Assembly: GCF_900115695.1 (NCBI RefSeq)
Contig: NZ_FOXK01000005.1
Span: 248,001 to 312,000 of the forward strand
Reading direction: 5' to 3'
Length of the DNA stretch: 64,000 nt
Source of the DNA: Ectopseudomonas toyotomiensis
GTDB taxonomy: Bacteria > Pseudomonadota > Gammaproteobacteria > Pseudomonadales > Pseudomonadaceae
A program made the translations under genes and the position numbers. Positions 18,164 through 27,855 of the stretch are shown here, piece by piece. Below the pieces are notes generated by a model, which searched no databases, was not told where the DNA came from, and saw nothing but the letters and a program-made list of their open reading frames with translations. Position 1 is the first letter of the stretch. Each line of letters opens with the position of its first letter.

Positions 18164-18772
18164 TCAGTAAAGGCTCGTCCGCAGCCGCTGCTGCAGATCG
18201 CGCTCGTAGGCCTCGACGTCGAATTCCTCATAGATGCAGCGGAAGATATCGCCCGCGCTCGGCAGGCTGGCGCGTTCGACCTGACGCGAGGCATCCCACA
18301 GGCCCGAGCGCACCGCCGCCTTGGAGCACTGGAAGTAGCAGGTATCGATATGGATGCGCAGCACGCTGCGCGGCAGTTTGCCCTGGGCACGGCCCAATTC
18401 GAGCAGTTCGGGGTCGAGGGAAATTTCTGCGCGGCCGTTGATGCGCAGGCTCTCGCCAACGCCCGGAATCAGGAACAGCAGCGCCATCTGCGGGTTGAGC
18501 ACGATATTGCGCAGGCTGTCGATGCGATTGTTGCCGGGGCGATCCGGCAGCAGCAGGGTCTGGTCGTCGAGAATCTGCACGAAGCCCGGCGCATCACCAC
18601 GCGGCGAGCAATCCAGGCCATCCGGGCCAACGCTCGCCAACACCACGAAGGGCGAGGCTTCGATCAGCGCACGGTAGGGTTCGATCAGCCGCGGCAACTC
18701 CTTGCGCCGCGAGCGCTCATGGCTTTCGCCGTACAGTACCTGCAGTTCATCCAGCGTGGTGATGGTGGTCAT
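18164..18772 (-). CDS. Pyridoxamine 5'-phosphate oxidase-like flavin/split-barrel protein
   Basis: A 202-residue protein of the PNPOx-like FMN split-barrel family. Readable signatures include FVVLASVGPDGLDCSPRGDAPG (residues about 42-63) and a barrel strand with LLLPDRPGNNRIDSL, which is typical of the subgroup that binds flavin or a related cofactor. The substrate is not evident. It overlaps the end of tag by four bases, so the two are probably cotranscribed. Confidence 0.8.
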   Translation of the reverse strand: MTTITTLDELQVLYGESHERSRRKELPRLIEPYRALIEASPFVVLASVGPDGLDCSPRGDAPGFVQILDDQTLLLPDRPGNNRIDSLRNIVLNPQMALLFLIPGVGESLRINGRAEISLDPELLELGRAQGKLPRSVLRIHIDTCYFQCSKAAVRSGLWDASRQVERASLPSAGDIFRCIYEEFDVEAYERDLQQRLRTSLY

Positions 18773-19323
18773 GAGCCCTTCAGTTGCGCATAGCGGTCGC
18801 AGTCGGTGGTGTGGTCCATCACCATACCCGTGGCCTGCATGAAGGCATAGCAGATGGTCGGTCCGACGAAGTTGAAGCCCGCCTTGCGCAACGCCTTGCT
18901 CATCGCCTCGGCTTCAGGCGTCACTGCCAGCATCTGGCTGCGGTCGCTGAAATGGTTGATCTTCGGTGCGCCGCCGACGAACGACCAGAGCCAGGTCACC
19001 GGATCCTCCAGCTGCAGCCATGCCTGGGCGTTTTGCCGCACGGCCTTGAGCTTGAGGCGGTTGCGGATGATCCCGGGGTCCTGCATCAGCACCTCGATCT
19101 CTTCGTCAGTGAGGCGGGCCAGACGCTCGGGATCGAAGCCATGCAGCACCTGGCGATAACGCTCGCGCTTCTTCAGCACGGTGATCCACGACAGGCCGGC
19201 CTGCGCGCCCTCAAGCAGCAGCATCTCGAACAGATGACCGGCATCGCGCTGCGGCACGCCCCATTCCTCGTCGTGGTAGGCCTGGTAAAGCGGATCGTCG
19301 GTACACCAGAAGCAGCGGGGCAT
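18769..19323 (-). CDS. tag: DNA-3-methyladenine glycosylase I
   Basis: A 184-residue Tag enzyme of normal length that removes 3-methyladenine from alkylated DNA. The zinc ligands of the family are visible: Cys4, His17, and His171 and Cys175 within [10 protein letters not shown]. The conserved [19 protein letters not shown] holds the substrate-pocket Glu38. A LexA-like box (CTG-N10-CAG) 51 bases upstream suggests SOS control, which would be unusual for tag. Confidence 0.95.
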   Translation of the reverse strand: MPRCFWCTDDPLYQAYHDEEWGVPQRDAGHLFEMLLLEGAQAGLSWITVLKKRERYRQVLHGFDPERLARLTDEEIEVLMQDPGIIRNRLKLKAVRQNAQAWLQLEDPVTWLWSFVGGAPKINHFSDRSQMLAVTPEAEAMSKALRKAGFNFVGPTICYAFMQATGMVMDHTTDCDRYAQLKGS

Positions 19324-19373
19324 GGCGGTAAGCCTCGGTCGGGGTCGAAGCGACGACTATAGCGGCAAAATAA

Positions 19374-19389
19374 CTGGATATAAATACAG
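19374..19389. promoter_or_regulatory. LexA-like SOS box between tag and glyQ
   Basis: CTGGATATAAATACAG: exact CTG-N10-CAG with an A/T core apart from the first base, as in gammaproteobacterial LexA sites. It lies 51 bases upstream of tag (minus) and about 107 bases upstream of glyQ (plus). The repair function of tag makes it the likely target. Confidence 0.55.
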
Positions 19390-19495
19390 TCAACATCAAC
19401 CGCGAATGATGCCGATATGCCGTACCCTGCGGCCTGCGTCGAGTTTCGATATACTCCCCGGCTTTCCCTCGCAAGCCTCCACAGGTGATTTTTTC

Positions 19496-20443
19496 GTGAG
19501 CCAGACCAAGCCTGCCGTGCGCACCTTCCAGGACCTGATCCTGGCCCTGCAGAACTACTGGGCCGAGCAGGGCTGCGTGGTGCTGCAACCCTACGACATG
19601 GAAGTGGGCGCCGGCACCTTCCACACCGCCACCTTCCTGCGCGCCGTCGGCCCGGAGACCTGGAACGCCGCCTACGTGCAGCCTTCGCGTCGCCCCACCG
19701 ACGGCCGCTACGGCGAAAACCCCAACCGCCTGCAGCACTACTACCAGTTCCAGGTGGTCTTGAAGCCCAACCCGGAGAACTTCCAGGAGCTGTACCTGGG
19801 TTCGCTCAAGGCCATCGGCCTCGACCCGGAAGTCCATGACATCCGCTTCGTCGAGGACAACTGGGAATCGCCGACCCTCGGCGCCTGGGGCCTGGGCTGG
19901 GAAATCTGGCTCAACGGCATGGAAGTCACCCAGTTCACCTACTTCCAGCAGGTCGGTGGCATCGAGTGCTACCCGGTGACCGGCGAGATCACCTACGGCC
20001 TGGAGCGCCTGGCCATGTACCTGCAGGGCGTCGACTCGGTCTACGACCTGATCTGGACCGACGGCCCGTTCGGCACCGTGACCTATGGCGACGTGTTCCA
20101 CCAGAACGAAGTGGAGCAGTCCACCTACAACTTCGAGCACGCCAACGTCGAGAAGCTGTTCGAGCTGTTCGATTTCTACGAGAGCGAAGCCAACCGCCTG
20201 ATCGAGCTGGAGCTGCCACTGCCGACCTACGAGATGGTGCTCAAGGCCTCGCACACCTTCAACCTGCTGGACGCCCGCCGCGCCATTTCGGTGACCGCGC
20301 GCCAGCAGTACATCCTGCGCGTGCGCACCCTGGCCCGCGCGGTGGCGCAGAGCTACCTGCAGGCGCGCGCCAAGCTCGGCTTCCCCATGGCCACCCCCGA
20401 ACTGCGTGACGAAGTACTGGCCAAGCTGGAGGCACAAGCATGA
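19496..20443 (+). CDS. glyQ: Glycyl-tRNA synthetase alpha subunit
   Basis: A 315-residue alpha subunit of the heterotetrameric (alpha2beta2) bacterial glycyl-tRNA synthetase; class II core motifs include [30 protein letters not shown] and QQVGGIEC. I selected the GTG at 19496 because AGGTGA lies upstream at suitable spacing and the resulting length equals that of other pseudomonads; upstream in-frame ATG codons add unrelated sequence. The stop overlaps the glyS start by four bases. Confidence 0.97.
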   Translation: MSQTKPAVRTFQDLILALQNYWAEQGCVVLQPYDMEVGAGTFHTATFLRAVGPETWNAAYVQPSRRPTDGRYGENPNRLQHYYQFQVVLKPNPENFQELYLGSLKAIGLDPEVHDIRFVEDNWESPTLGAWGLGWEIWLNGMEVTQFTYFQQVGGIECYPVTGEITYGLERLAMYLQGVDSVYDLIWTDGPFGTVTYGDVFHQNEVEQSTYNFEHANVEKLFELFDFYESEANRLIELELPLPTYEMVLKASHTFNLLDARRAISVTARQQYILRVRTLARAVAQSYLQARAKLGFPMATPELRDEVLAKLEAQA

Positions 20444-22494
20444 GTGCGAAAGATTTCCTGGTCGAACTGGGCACCGAAGAGCTGCCACCTAAAGCGCTGA
20501 AAAGCCTCGGTGACGCCTTCCTCGCCGGTATCGAGAAAGGCCTCAAGGCCGCCGGTCTGAACTACGCCGCCAGCCGCGTGTACGCCGCGCCGCGCCGCCT
20601 GGCGGTGCTGGTCGAGCAGCTCGAAGAGCAGCAGGCCGACCGCAGCATGAACCTCGACGGTCCGCCCATCCAGGCCGCCTTCGACGCCGACGGCAACCCG
20701 ACCCAGGCCGCCCTGGGCTTCGCGCGCAAGTGCGGTGTGGACATCGCCGAGATCGACCGCAGCGGCGCGAAACTGCGTTTCGCCCAGCACATCCCTGGCC
20801 AGCCGGCGGTGAACCTGCTGCCGACCATCGTGCAGGACTCACTGAACGACCTGCCGATCCCGAAACGCATGCGTTGGGCCGCCCGTCGTGACGAATTCGT
20901 GCGTCCGACCCAGTGGCTGGTGATGCTCTTCGGCGACGCCGTGGTCGACTGCGAGATCCTCGCGCAGAAAGCGGGTCGCGTGTCCCGTGGCCACCGCTTC
21001 CACGCCAACCGCGACGTGCGCATCAGCAGCCCGGCCAACTACGCCGAAGACCTGCGCAGTGCCTTCGTGCTGGCCGACTTCGCCGAACGCCGCGAGCTCA
21101 TCAGCCGCCGCGTCGACGAACTGGCCGCCGCCGAGCAGGGCAGCGCCATCGTGCCGCCAGCGCTGCTGGACGAAGTCACCGCCCTGGTCGAATGGCCGGT
21201 GCCGCTGGTCTGCTCCTTCGAGGAACGCTTCCTCGAGGTACCGCAGGAGGCGCTGATCAGCACCATGCAGGACAACCAGAAGTATTTCTGCCTGCTCGAT
21301 GCGAACGGCAAGCTGCTGCCGCGCTTCATCACCGTGGCCAACGTCGAGTCCAAGGACCCGGCGCAGATCGTCTCCGGCAACGAGAAAGTCGTGCGTCCGC
21401 GCCTGACCGACGCCGAGTTCTTCTTCAAGCAGGACAAGAAGCAGAAGCTCGAAGGCTTCAACCAGCGCCTGGCCAACGTGGTATTCCAGGCCCAGCTCGG
21501 CTCGGTGTTCGACAAGGCCCAGCGCGTCTCCGCCCTGGCCGGCTTCATAGCCCGCGAAGTCGGTGGCGACGCCCAGCGCGCTTCCCGCGCCGGCCTGCTG
21601 AGCAAGTGCGACCTGGCCACCGAGATGGTCGGCGAATTCCCGGAAATGCAGGGCATTGCCGGCTACTACTACGCGCTCAACGACGGTGAGCCGCAGGACG
21701 TCGCCCTGGCCCTGAACGAGCAGTACATGCCGCGCGGTGCCGGCGCCGAACTGCCAAGCACCCTGACCGGCGCAGCCGTGGCGGTGGCCGACAAGCTCGA
21801 CACCCTGGTCGGCATCTTCGGTATCGGCATGCTGCCGACCGGCTCGAAAGACCCCTACGCCCTGCGCCGCGCCGCCCTCGGCGTGCTGCGCATCCTGATC
21901 GAGAAGGGCCTGGATCTGGACCTGGCCGCTGCAGTCGACTTCGCCGTCGCCCAGTACGCCGGCAAGATCAAGACCGAAGGCCTGGCCGCCCAGGTGCTGG
22001 AGTTCATCTTCGACCGCCTGCGTGCGCGCTACGAGGACGAAGGCATCGAAGTGGCCGTGTATCAGGCCGTGCGTGCGGTGAACCCGACCTCGCCGCTGGA
22101 CTTCGACCAGCGCGTGCAGGCCGTGCAGGCCTTCCGCAAGCTGCCGCAGGCCGCTGCCCTGGCCGCTGCCAACAAGCGTGTGTCGAACCTGCTGAGCAAG
22201 GCCGAAGGTGGCGTCGCCGCCCAGGTCGAAGCGCACTACTTCGACAACCCCAGCGAGTTCGCCCTGCACGCTGCCATCCAGCAGGCCGACCAGGCCGTAC
22301 AGCCCCTGGCCGCCGCCCGCCAGTACAACGAGGCCCTGGCCAAGCTGGCTGGTCTGCGCGAGCCGGTGGACGCCTTCTTCGAGGCGGTGCTGGTCAACGC
22401 CGAGGATGCGCGCGTACGCGCCAACCGTTACGCCCTGCTGGCCCGCCTGCGCGGGCTGTTCCTCGGCGTGGCGGACATCTCGGTACTGGGCTGA
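20440..22494 (+). CDS. glyS: Glycyl-tRNA synthetase beta subunit
   Basis: A 684-residue beta subunit, standard length. The N-terminal [14 protein letters not shown] and the middle [20 protein letters not shown] are characteristic, and the C-terminal part corresponds to the tRNA-binding (DALR-like) region. It joins GlyQ to charge tRNA-Gly. ATGA overlap with glyQ indicates translational coupling. Confidence 0.97.
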   Translation: MSAKDFLVELGTEELPPKALKSLGDAFLAGIEKGLKAAGLNYAASRVYAAPRRLAVLVEQLEEQQADRSMNLDGPPIQAAFDADGNPTQAALGFARKCGVDIAEIDRSGAKLRFAQHIPGQPAVNLLPTIVQDSLNDLPIPKRMRWAARRDEFVRPTQWLVMLFGDAVVDCEILAQKAGRVSRGHRFHANRDVRISSPANYAEDLRSAFVLADFAERRELISRRVDELAAAEQGSAIVPPALLDEVTALVEWPVPLVCSFEERFLEVPQEALISTMQDNQKYFCLLDANGKLLPRFITVANVESKDPAQIVSGNEKVVRPRLTDAEFFFKQDKKQKLEGFNQRLANVVFQAQLGSVFDKAQRVSALAGFIAREVGGDAQRASRAGLLSKCDLATEMVGEFPEMQGIAGYYYALNDGEPQDVALALNEQYMPRGAGAELPSTLTGAAVAVADKLDTLVGIFGIGMLPTGSKDPYALRRAALGVLRILIEKGLDLDLAAAVDFAVAQYAGKIKTEGLAAQVLEFIFDRLRARYEDEGIEVAVYQAVRAVNPTSPLDFDQRVQAVQAFRKLPQAAALAAANKRVSNLLSKAEGGVAAQVEAHYFDNPSEFALHAAIQQADQAVQPLAAARQYNEALAKLAGLREPVDAFFEAVLVNAEDARVRANRYALLARLRGLFLGVADISVLG

Positions 22495-22563
22495 CGCCCG
22501 GCGCTGGCCGCGAAGGTTTTCGCGGCCAGCGGTCGTTTCCATCTCTGCCTCTGGCGTGGCTGC

Positions 22564-23094
22564 ATGAAACTGCTGATCCTCGACCGCGACGGTGTCATCA
22601 ACCAAGACTCCGACGCCTATATCAAGACGCTTGACGAGTGGATACCGATCCCTTCGTCTATCACTGCTATCGCGCGCCTGTCGCAAGCGGGCTGGACAGT
22701 GGCCGTGGCTACCAACCAGTCCGGCATTGCCCGTGGCTATTACGATCTGGCGACCCTGGAGTCGATGCACGCGCGCCTGCGCCAGCTGGTGGCGGAGCAG
22801 GGCGGTGAGGTCGGCCTGATAGTCCATTGCCCGCACGGGCCGGATGACGGCTGCGAATGCCGCAAACCGAAACCAGGCATGCTCCGGCAGATCGCCGCGC
22901 ACTACGCCACGGATCTGGCAGGAATCTGGTTCGTCGGCGATACCAGCGGTGACCTGCAGGCCGCGCTGGCCGTCGATTGTCAGCCTGTGCTGGTGAAAAC
23001 CGGCAAGGGCGAACGGACCCTGGCCAAGCCACTGCCGCCAGGAACCCTGGTATTCGATGATCTGGCGGCTGTCGCCGATCAATTGCTCTCATAA
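22564..23094 (+). CDS. gmhB: D-glycero-beta-D-manno-heptose 1,7-bisphosphate 7-phosphatase
   Basis: A 176-residue HAD phosphatase of GmhB type, which makes the heptose 1-phosphate used for the LPS inner core. The nucleophile motif is DRDGVIN (Asp7, Asp9), motif II is in ATNQSG, and the zinc loop Cys89-His91-Cys97-Cys99 lies in CPHGPDDGCEC. It sits between glyS and plsC, as in P. aeruginosa, with a 13-base gap to plsC. Confidence 0.95.
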   Translation: MKLLILDRDGVINQDSDAYIKTLDEWIPIPSSITAIARLSQAGWTVAVATNQSGIARGYYDLATLESMHARLRQLVAEQGGEVGLIVHCPHGPDDGCECRKPKPGMLRQIAAHYATDLAGIWFVGDTSGDLQAALAVDCQPVLVKTGKGERTLAKPLPPGTLVFDDLAAVADQLLS

Positions 23095-23107
23095 GGTGTG
23101 AAGGTTC

Positions 23108-23875
23108 ATGGCGCTAGTGCAGGCATTCAGAGTCACGCTTTTCTACCTGCTGCTGTCGTCCAGCTCGTTCTTCTGGTGCCTGATCAGCCTGGTGGTCGCC
23201 CCCTTGCTGCCGTTCCGCCAACGCTACCGCTTCGTCGTTCAGGCCTGGTGCAACTGCGCCGTGTGGCTGGCCAAGGTGATCGTCGGCATTCGCTATGAAG
23301 TGCGCGGCCTGGAGAACATCCCCGAGCGCCCCTGCGTGATCCTCGCCAACCACCAGAGCACCTGGGAGACCTTCTTCCTCTCCGGCTTCTTCGAGCCGCT
23401 GTCGCAGGTGGTCAAGCGCGAACTGCTGCGCGTGCCGTTCTTCGGCTGGGGCATGGCGCTGCTCAAGCCCATCGCCATCGACCGCAGCAACCCCAAGGCG
23501 GCGCTCAAGCAACTGGCCAAGCAGGGCGACGAACGCCTCAAGCAGGGCGCCTGGGTACTGGTGTTCCCCGAAGGCACGCGGATTCCGCCGGGCCAGATCG
23601 GCAAGTTCTCCCGAGGTGGCACTGCCCTGGCAGTGAATGCCAGCCTGCCGGTATTGCCCATCGCACACAACGCCGGTGAGTTCTGGCCCAAGGCTGGCTG
23701 GGGCAAGCGCCCGGGCACTATTCAGGTGATCATCGGCCAGCCGATGTACGCAGAAGGCGAAGGGCCGCGTGCCATCGCCGAGCTCAACGAACGTGCTTTT
23801 CAGTGGGTACGCCAGCAACAGACCGAACTGCGTGGCGAAGAGCCGCAGCTGAGCCGTCTGGGCGAAACCGCCTGA
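23108..23875 (+). CDS. plsC: 1-acyl-sn-glycerol-3-phosphate acyltransferase (PlsC/LptA type)
   Basis: A 255-residue membrane acyltransferase that makes phosphatidic acid from lysophosphatidate. The HX4E motif is HQSTWE (His82-Glu87), FPEGTR is at about 154, and N-terminal hydrophobic segments span about 9-35. It is the first of two PlsC-type proteins in the window. The gene order gmhB-plsC matches P. aeruginosa, where gyrB comes next; here about 10 kb of other genes intervene. Confidence 0.93.
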   Translation: MALVQAFRVTLFYLLLSSSSFFWCLISLVVAPLLPFRQRYRFVVQAWCNCAVWLAKVIVGIRYEVRGLENIPERPCVILANHQSTWETFFLSGFFEPLSQVVKRELLRVPFFGWGMALLKPIAIDRSNPKAALKQLAKQGDERLKQGAWVLVFPEGTRIPPGQIGKFSRGGTALAVNASLPVLPIAHNAGEFWPKAGWGKRPGTIQVIIGQPMYAEGEGPRAIAELNERAFQWVRQQQTELRGEEPQLSRLGETA

Positions 23876-23877
23876 TC

Positions 23878-23886
23878 TGTGGATAA
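23878..23886 (-). promoter_or_regulatory. Perfect DnaA box outside the origin
   Basis: TGTGGATAA, the reverse complement of TTATCCACA, just after plsC. It is one of at least eleven perfect boxes in the window. Confidence 0.5.
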
Positions 23887-23998
23887 GCTGTGCAGGAAAT
23901 GCAATCAAAGCGCCATCAACCCCTGCATCGAACTGATTTTACTGGCGAATCACCAGCGCTAGGAAAATCCCGCAGCGGGGTATAAGTTGTGGCTCAGA

Positions 23999-24066
23999 TG
24001 TAGGAAAGGCCTAACCGCCATTTGGCTTCCAGCGGGCACCAGCCGTCGATAAAGCCGCTTCTACCT
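23999..24066. repeat. Degenerate REP pair upstream of ynbA
   Basis: TGTAGGAAAGGCCTAACCGCC at the left and GATAAAGCCGCTTCTACC at the right are the mutated arms of a REP inverted pair. Nothing else is recognisable in the plsC-ynbA gap apart from the DnaA box. Confidence 0.45.
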
Positions 24067-24131
24067 CGATGGGTTCACAGTCTCGCCCGCGGCAATGGCC
24101 GAAGATGAGACACGAAAAGGAATTCGCTGCC

Positions 24132-24737
24132 ATGCCGTCGATCTACCAGCTCAAACCGGCCTTCCAGAACCTGCTGCGTCCCGGCGTCGAACGCCTTTAC
24201 GCACACGGCGTCACCGCCAACCAGGTCACTCTGGCCGCAGCCGCCGTCTCCGTGCTGCTCGGCGCCCTGCTCGCTGCTTTCAGTCACATCACCTGGCTGT
24301 TCGCCCTGATTCCCCTGTGGATGCTGCTGCGCATGGCGCTGAACGCCGTCGACGGCATGCTCGCCCGTGAATTCGGTCAGCAATCGAAGCTAGGCGCCTA
24401 TCTCAATGAACTCTGCGACGTGATCGCCGACAGCGCCCTGTATCTGCCCTTCGCCTTGCTGGCAGGCGTCTCGCCGCTGCTGGTGATCCTGGTAGTGGTG
24501 ATGGCGGTGATCAGCGAATACGCCGGCGTGCTCGGCCCCATGGTCGGCGCCTCACGGCGCTACGACGGGCCGATGGGCAAGAGTGATCGCGCCTTCTGCT
24601 TCGGCGTGCTCGGCGCTGGCGTCGCCAGCGGCCTGCTTCCGGCTTTGTGGATCAATCTGCTGCTGGGTCTGATCCTCGCCCTGCTGCTCTATACCCTCTA
24701 CAACCGCGTTCGCCGGGGTTTGGCCGAAGCGGTCTGA
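24132..24737 (+). CDS. ynbA: CDP-alcohol phosphatidyltransferase family protein, YnbA-like
   Basis: A 201-residue membrane protein of the CDP-alcohol phosphotransferase family. The signature is recognisable but altered: N71-x2-D74-G75-x2-A78-R79-x8-G88-x3-N92-x3-D96, with another Asp at 100, so the first and third of the usual four aspartates are asparagine. From memory the same substitutions are present in E. coli YnbA, so this marks a subfamily, not decay. It presumably joins an alcohol head group to a CDP-lipid, product unknown. AAGGA lies ten bases before ATG 24132; the in-frame upstream sequence is not protein-like. First gene of the ynb cluster. Confidence 0.82.
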   Translation: MPSIYQLKPAFQNLLRPGVERLYAHGVTANQVTLAAAAVSVLLGALLAAFSHITWLFALIPLWMLLRMALNAVDGMLAREFGQQSKLGAYLNELCDVIADSALYLPFALLAGVSPLLVILVVVMAVISEYAGVLGPMVGASRRYDGPMGKSDRAFCFGVLGAGVASGLLPALWINLLLGLILALLLYTLYNRVRRGLAEAV

Positions 24738-24763
24738 CTCGTCCTAAGGAATAAGGAGATTCC

Positions 24764-26518
24764 ATGCGCCCCGTACAGCTTCACACCTTCACCACGCATG
24801 ACGGCGTCGAGCTGAGCTATCGCCACTGGCCGGCGACTGCGCCCGCAGACGGCCCACGCCAGGCCGTCGTGCTGTTTCATCGTGGGCATGAGCACGGTGG
24901 GCGCATGACCCACCTGGTGGACGAACTGGAGCTGCCGCACTGCGACTTCTTCGCCTGGGATGCCCGTGGCCATGGCCTGTCGCCCGGCGCACGCGGCGAC
25001 AGCCCAAGCTTCGCCACCAACGTGCGTGACGTGCAGACCTTCGTCGAGCATATCGGCAGCCAGCACGCCATTGCCGAACAGGACCTGGCGGTGGTTGCGC
25101 AGAGCGTCGGTGCGGTGATCGTTTCCACCTGGGCCCACGACTACGCGCCCAAGGTGCGCTGCCTGGTGCTCGCCTCGCCGGCCTTCAAGGTCAAACTCTA
25201 CGTACCCTTCGCCCGCCCTGGGCTGAAGCTGCTGCACGCCTGGCGTGGCAACTTCTTCGTCAACAGCTACGTGAAGGCGCGCTTCCTTAGCCACGATCCC
25301 GAGCGTATCGCCTCCTTCGAGAACGACTCGCTGATCGCCCGGCCAATCTCGGTGACCATGCTGCTCGGCCTGTACGAGGCCGCCGAGCGCGTCGTCGCCG
25401 ACGCCCAGGCGATCCAGGTTCCGACCCAACTACTGATCTCCGGCGCCGACTTCGTCGTCCATCGCAAACCGCAGGAAGACTTCTTCGAACGCCTCGGCAG
25501 CCTGCGCAAGGAAAAGCACCTGCTGCCCGGCTTCTTCCACGACACCCTCGGTGAACGCGACCGCGCCCATGCCCTGAGCCGCGCACGGCGCTTTATCCTG
25601 CGCAACTTCGAGGAGCCGCTAGCGCGTCCCTCGCTGCTCGATGCCGACCGCCTGGGCGCCACCTGCGCCGAGGCCGAAGAGCTGGCCGCACCGCTGCCGA
25701 AAAACTCGCTGCGCGATCTCTACTGGCGCGCCACCCGTACCGGCATGCGCCTGGGTAGCACGCTATCCGAAGGAGTGAAGCTGGGCTTCGACACCGGCTT
25801 CGACTCCGGCAGCACACTCGATTACGTCTACCGCAACCAACCGACCGGCAAGGGTGTACTGGGCCGGCTGATCGATGCGAACTACCTGGATTCCATCGGC
25901 TGGCGTGGTATCCGCCAGCGCAAGCTGCACGCCGAAGAGCTGCTGCGCCTGGCCATGGCCAGGCTGCGCGAAGCGGGCAGGGCAGTGCGCATCGTCGATA
26001 TCGCCGCCGGCCATGGCCGCTACATCCTCGAATCGCTGGAAGGCCAGGAGCAGCGTCCCGACTCGATCCTGCTGCGCGATTACAGCGACATCAACGTGCG
26101 CGACGGCAATGCCCTGATCCAGCACAAGGGCCTGGGCGACATCGCCCGCTTCGTCAAAGGCGATGCCTTCGACCGTGAAGACCTGGCCGCGCTCGACCCG
26201 AAACCGACCCTGGCGGTGGTCTCCGGCCTGTATGAGCTGTTCGGCAGCAACCAGATGGTCGGCGACTCGCTGGCTGGCCTGGCGGCCGCCGTCGAGGAGG
26301 GCGGCTACCTGGTCTACACCGGGCAGCCCTGGCACCCGCAGCTGGAACTGATCGCTCGCGCCCTGACCAGCCATCGCGATGGCCAAGCCTGGGTCATGCG
26401 CCGGCGCAGCCAGGCGGAGATGGACCAGTTGGTAGAAGCAGCCGGCTTCCGCAAGGTGGCTCAGCGCATCGACCAATGGGGCATCTTCAGCGTGTCCCTG
26501 GCACAACGGGTGAAGTGA
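24764..26518 (+). CDS. ynbC: Bifunctional alpha/beta hydrolase and SAM-dependent methyltransferase, YnbC-like
   Basis: A 584-residue fusion. Residues about 1-290 form a monoacylglycerol-lipase-like alpha/beta hydrolase with HRGHEHGGRMTHLVDEL and DARGHGLSPG; the nucleophile elbow reads AQSVGAV, a Ser in a non-canonical Gx elbow, and LLPGFFHDTLGE holds the late His. Residues about 330-584 are a class I methyltransferase, with the SAM-binding IVDIAAGHGRYI at about 407 and YTGQPWHPQLE after the core. A lysophospholipase-type activity coupled to methylation of a lipid is a reasonable guess. It overlaps ynbD by one base. Confidence 0.8.
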   Translation: MRPVQLHTFTTHDGVELSYRHWPATAPADGPRQAVVLFHRGHEHGGRMTHLVDELELPHCDFFAWDARGHGLSPGARGDSPSFATNVRDVQTFVEHIGSQHAIAEQDLAVVAQSVGAVIVSTWAHDYAPKVRCLVLASPAFKVKLYVPFARPGLKLLHAWRGNFFVNSYVKARFLSHDPERIASFENDSLIARPISVTMLLGLYEAAERVVADAQAIQVPTQLLISGADFVVHRKPQEDFFERLGSLRKEKHLLPGFFHDTLGERDRAHALSRARRFILRNFEEPLARPSLLDADRLGATCAEAEELAAPLPKNSLRDLYWRATRTGMRLGSTLSEGVKLGFDTGFDSGSTLDYVYRNQPTGKGVLGRLIDANYLDSIGWRGIRQRKLHAEELLRLAMARLREAGRAVRIVDIAAGHGRYILESLEGQEQRPDSILLRDYSDINVRDGNALIQHKGLGDIARFVKGDAFDREDLAALDPKPTLAVVSGLYELFGSNQMVGDSLAGLAAAVEEGGYLVYTGQPWHPQLELIARALTSHRDGQAWVMRRRSQAEMDQLVEAAGFRKVAQRIDQWGIFSVSLAQRVK

Positions 26519-27855
26519 TGGACAACACGCGCGAACAGGGATTGTGGAAGCGCGGCGTACTCTGGCTGCTGGTGCTCGGCCCGCTGTTCTTCGCCAGTTA
26601 CGGCTTCGCCAACTGGTTTACCGGGCAACGCGAGGATGTCGGCAGCCTGGTCTTCGCCTGGGAGCCGCAGATCCCGCTCTGGCCCTGGACCATCGTGCCG
26701 TACTGGTCGATCGACCTGCTCTATGGCCTGTCCTTCCTGTTGCCGGCCTGCCGCCGCGAGATGGATCGCCACGCCCTGCGCCTGCTCGCCGCTCAGGTCA
26801 TCTGCGTCGCCTGCTTCCTGCTCTGGCCGCTGCGCTTCACCTTCGAGCGGCCGCCGCTGGACGGCACCTTCGGCCTGATGTTCGACGTGCTGATGGGCTT
26901 CGACAAACCCTTCAATCAGGCGCCGTCGCTGCATATCACCTTGCTGGTGATCATCTGGGCGATGTTCGCCAATCACACCCGCGGCCCGTTCTGGCGTGGC
27001 CTGCTGCACGGGTGGATGGCGCTGATCGGCATCTCGGTGCTGACCACCTGGCAGCATCACTTCATCGACCTGCCCACCGGGGCGCTGGCGGGCTTCTTCT
27101 GCCTGTGGCTGCTACCGCTGCAGGGCGCTACGCCGCTTACGCAAATACGCCTGGCCAGCGATCCGCGGCGTTGGCGCCTGGCGCTGCGCTATGGGCTTGG
27201 CGCAACGCTGTGCGCCGTGCTGGCCGTCAAGCTGGGCGGTGCCTGGCTATGGCTGTTCTGGCCGGTGGTTTCACTGGCGCTGGTTGCGCTCAACTACCTG
27301 CTGTTCGGTGCTGGCGGTTTCCAGAAGCAGGCCAATGGGCGCCTCAGCCCAGCCGCCACGGCATTGCTCGCCCCCTATCTGCTCGGTGCCTGGATCAATT
27401 CACGGCTATGGACATACCGCCAGCCAGCGCCGAGCCACGTCGTGGAGGGCATCCACCTCGGCCGCCTGCCCGCCATGGGCGATCTCGATGGTTATGCCGC
27501 CCTGGTCGACCTCTGCGCCGAGCTGCCGCTGCAGTACATGCCACAGAACTACTGCAGCCTGCCTTCACTGGATCTGGTGGCGCCGGATGCGCTCACTTGC
27601 CAACACGCCGCCGAGGCTATCGAACGACTACGCCACAAGGGCCCGGTGCTGGTGTGCTGCGCACTGGGCTACTCGCGCAGTGCCACCGCCGTGGCGGCTT
27701 GGCTGCTGTATAGCGGCCGCTGCCAGAGCGTGGATGCGGCCGTGGCACTGATCCGCCAGGCGCGGCCACAGGTCGTGCTCGGCCCACAGCATCTGGCCGC
27801 GCTGCAATCCATGGTCGATGCACAACCGGGGTTGGAGGTCGCCCATGCAGGCTGA
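26518..27855 (+). CDS. ynbD: PAP2-type phosphatase fused to dual-specificity phosphatase domain, YnbD-like
   Basis: A 445-residue membrane protein. The N-terminal PAP2 part (about 1-230) has PSLH (motif 2) and TTWQHHFIDLPTGALAG (motif 3 with the active-site His and Asp) among several membrane segments. The C-terminal third is a cysteine phosphatase domain with the CX5R loop CALGYSRSA. Two phosphatase chemistries in one chain suggest sequential dephosphorylation of a phospholipid such as a phosphatidylglycerol-phosphate analogue. The start ATG overlaps the ynbC stop (TGATG). Confidence 0.82.
   Translation: MDNTREQGLWKRGVLWLLVLGPLFFASYGFANWFTGQREDVGSLVFAWEPQIPLWPWTIVPYWSIDLLYGLSFLLPACRREMDRHALRLLAAQVICVACFLLWPLRFTFERPPLDGTFGLMFDVLMGFDKPFNQAPSLHITLLVIIWAMFANHTRGPFWRGLLHGWMALIGISVLTTWQHHFIDLPTGALAGFFCLWLLPLQGATPLTQIRLASDPRRWRLALRYGLGATLCAVLAVKLGGAWLWLFWPVVSLALVALNYLLFGAGGFQKQANGRLSPAATALLAPYLLGAWINSRLWTYRQPAPSHVVEGIHLGRLPAMGDLDGYAALVDLCAELPLQYMPQNYCSLPSLDLVAPDALTCQHAAEAIERLRHKGPVLVCCALGYSRSATAVAAWLLYSGRCQSVDAAVALIRQARPQVVLGPQHLAALQSMVDAQPGLEVAHAG

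Noticed and set aside
20839..23082. Long minus-strand frame opposite glyS and gmhB
   Set aside because: Both opposite genes are clear homologues with tight operon structure, so the frame is a shadow.
23878..23886. A further replication origin after plsC
   Set aside because: There is only a single DnaA box, with no box array and no AT-rich unwinding tract.
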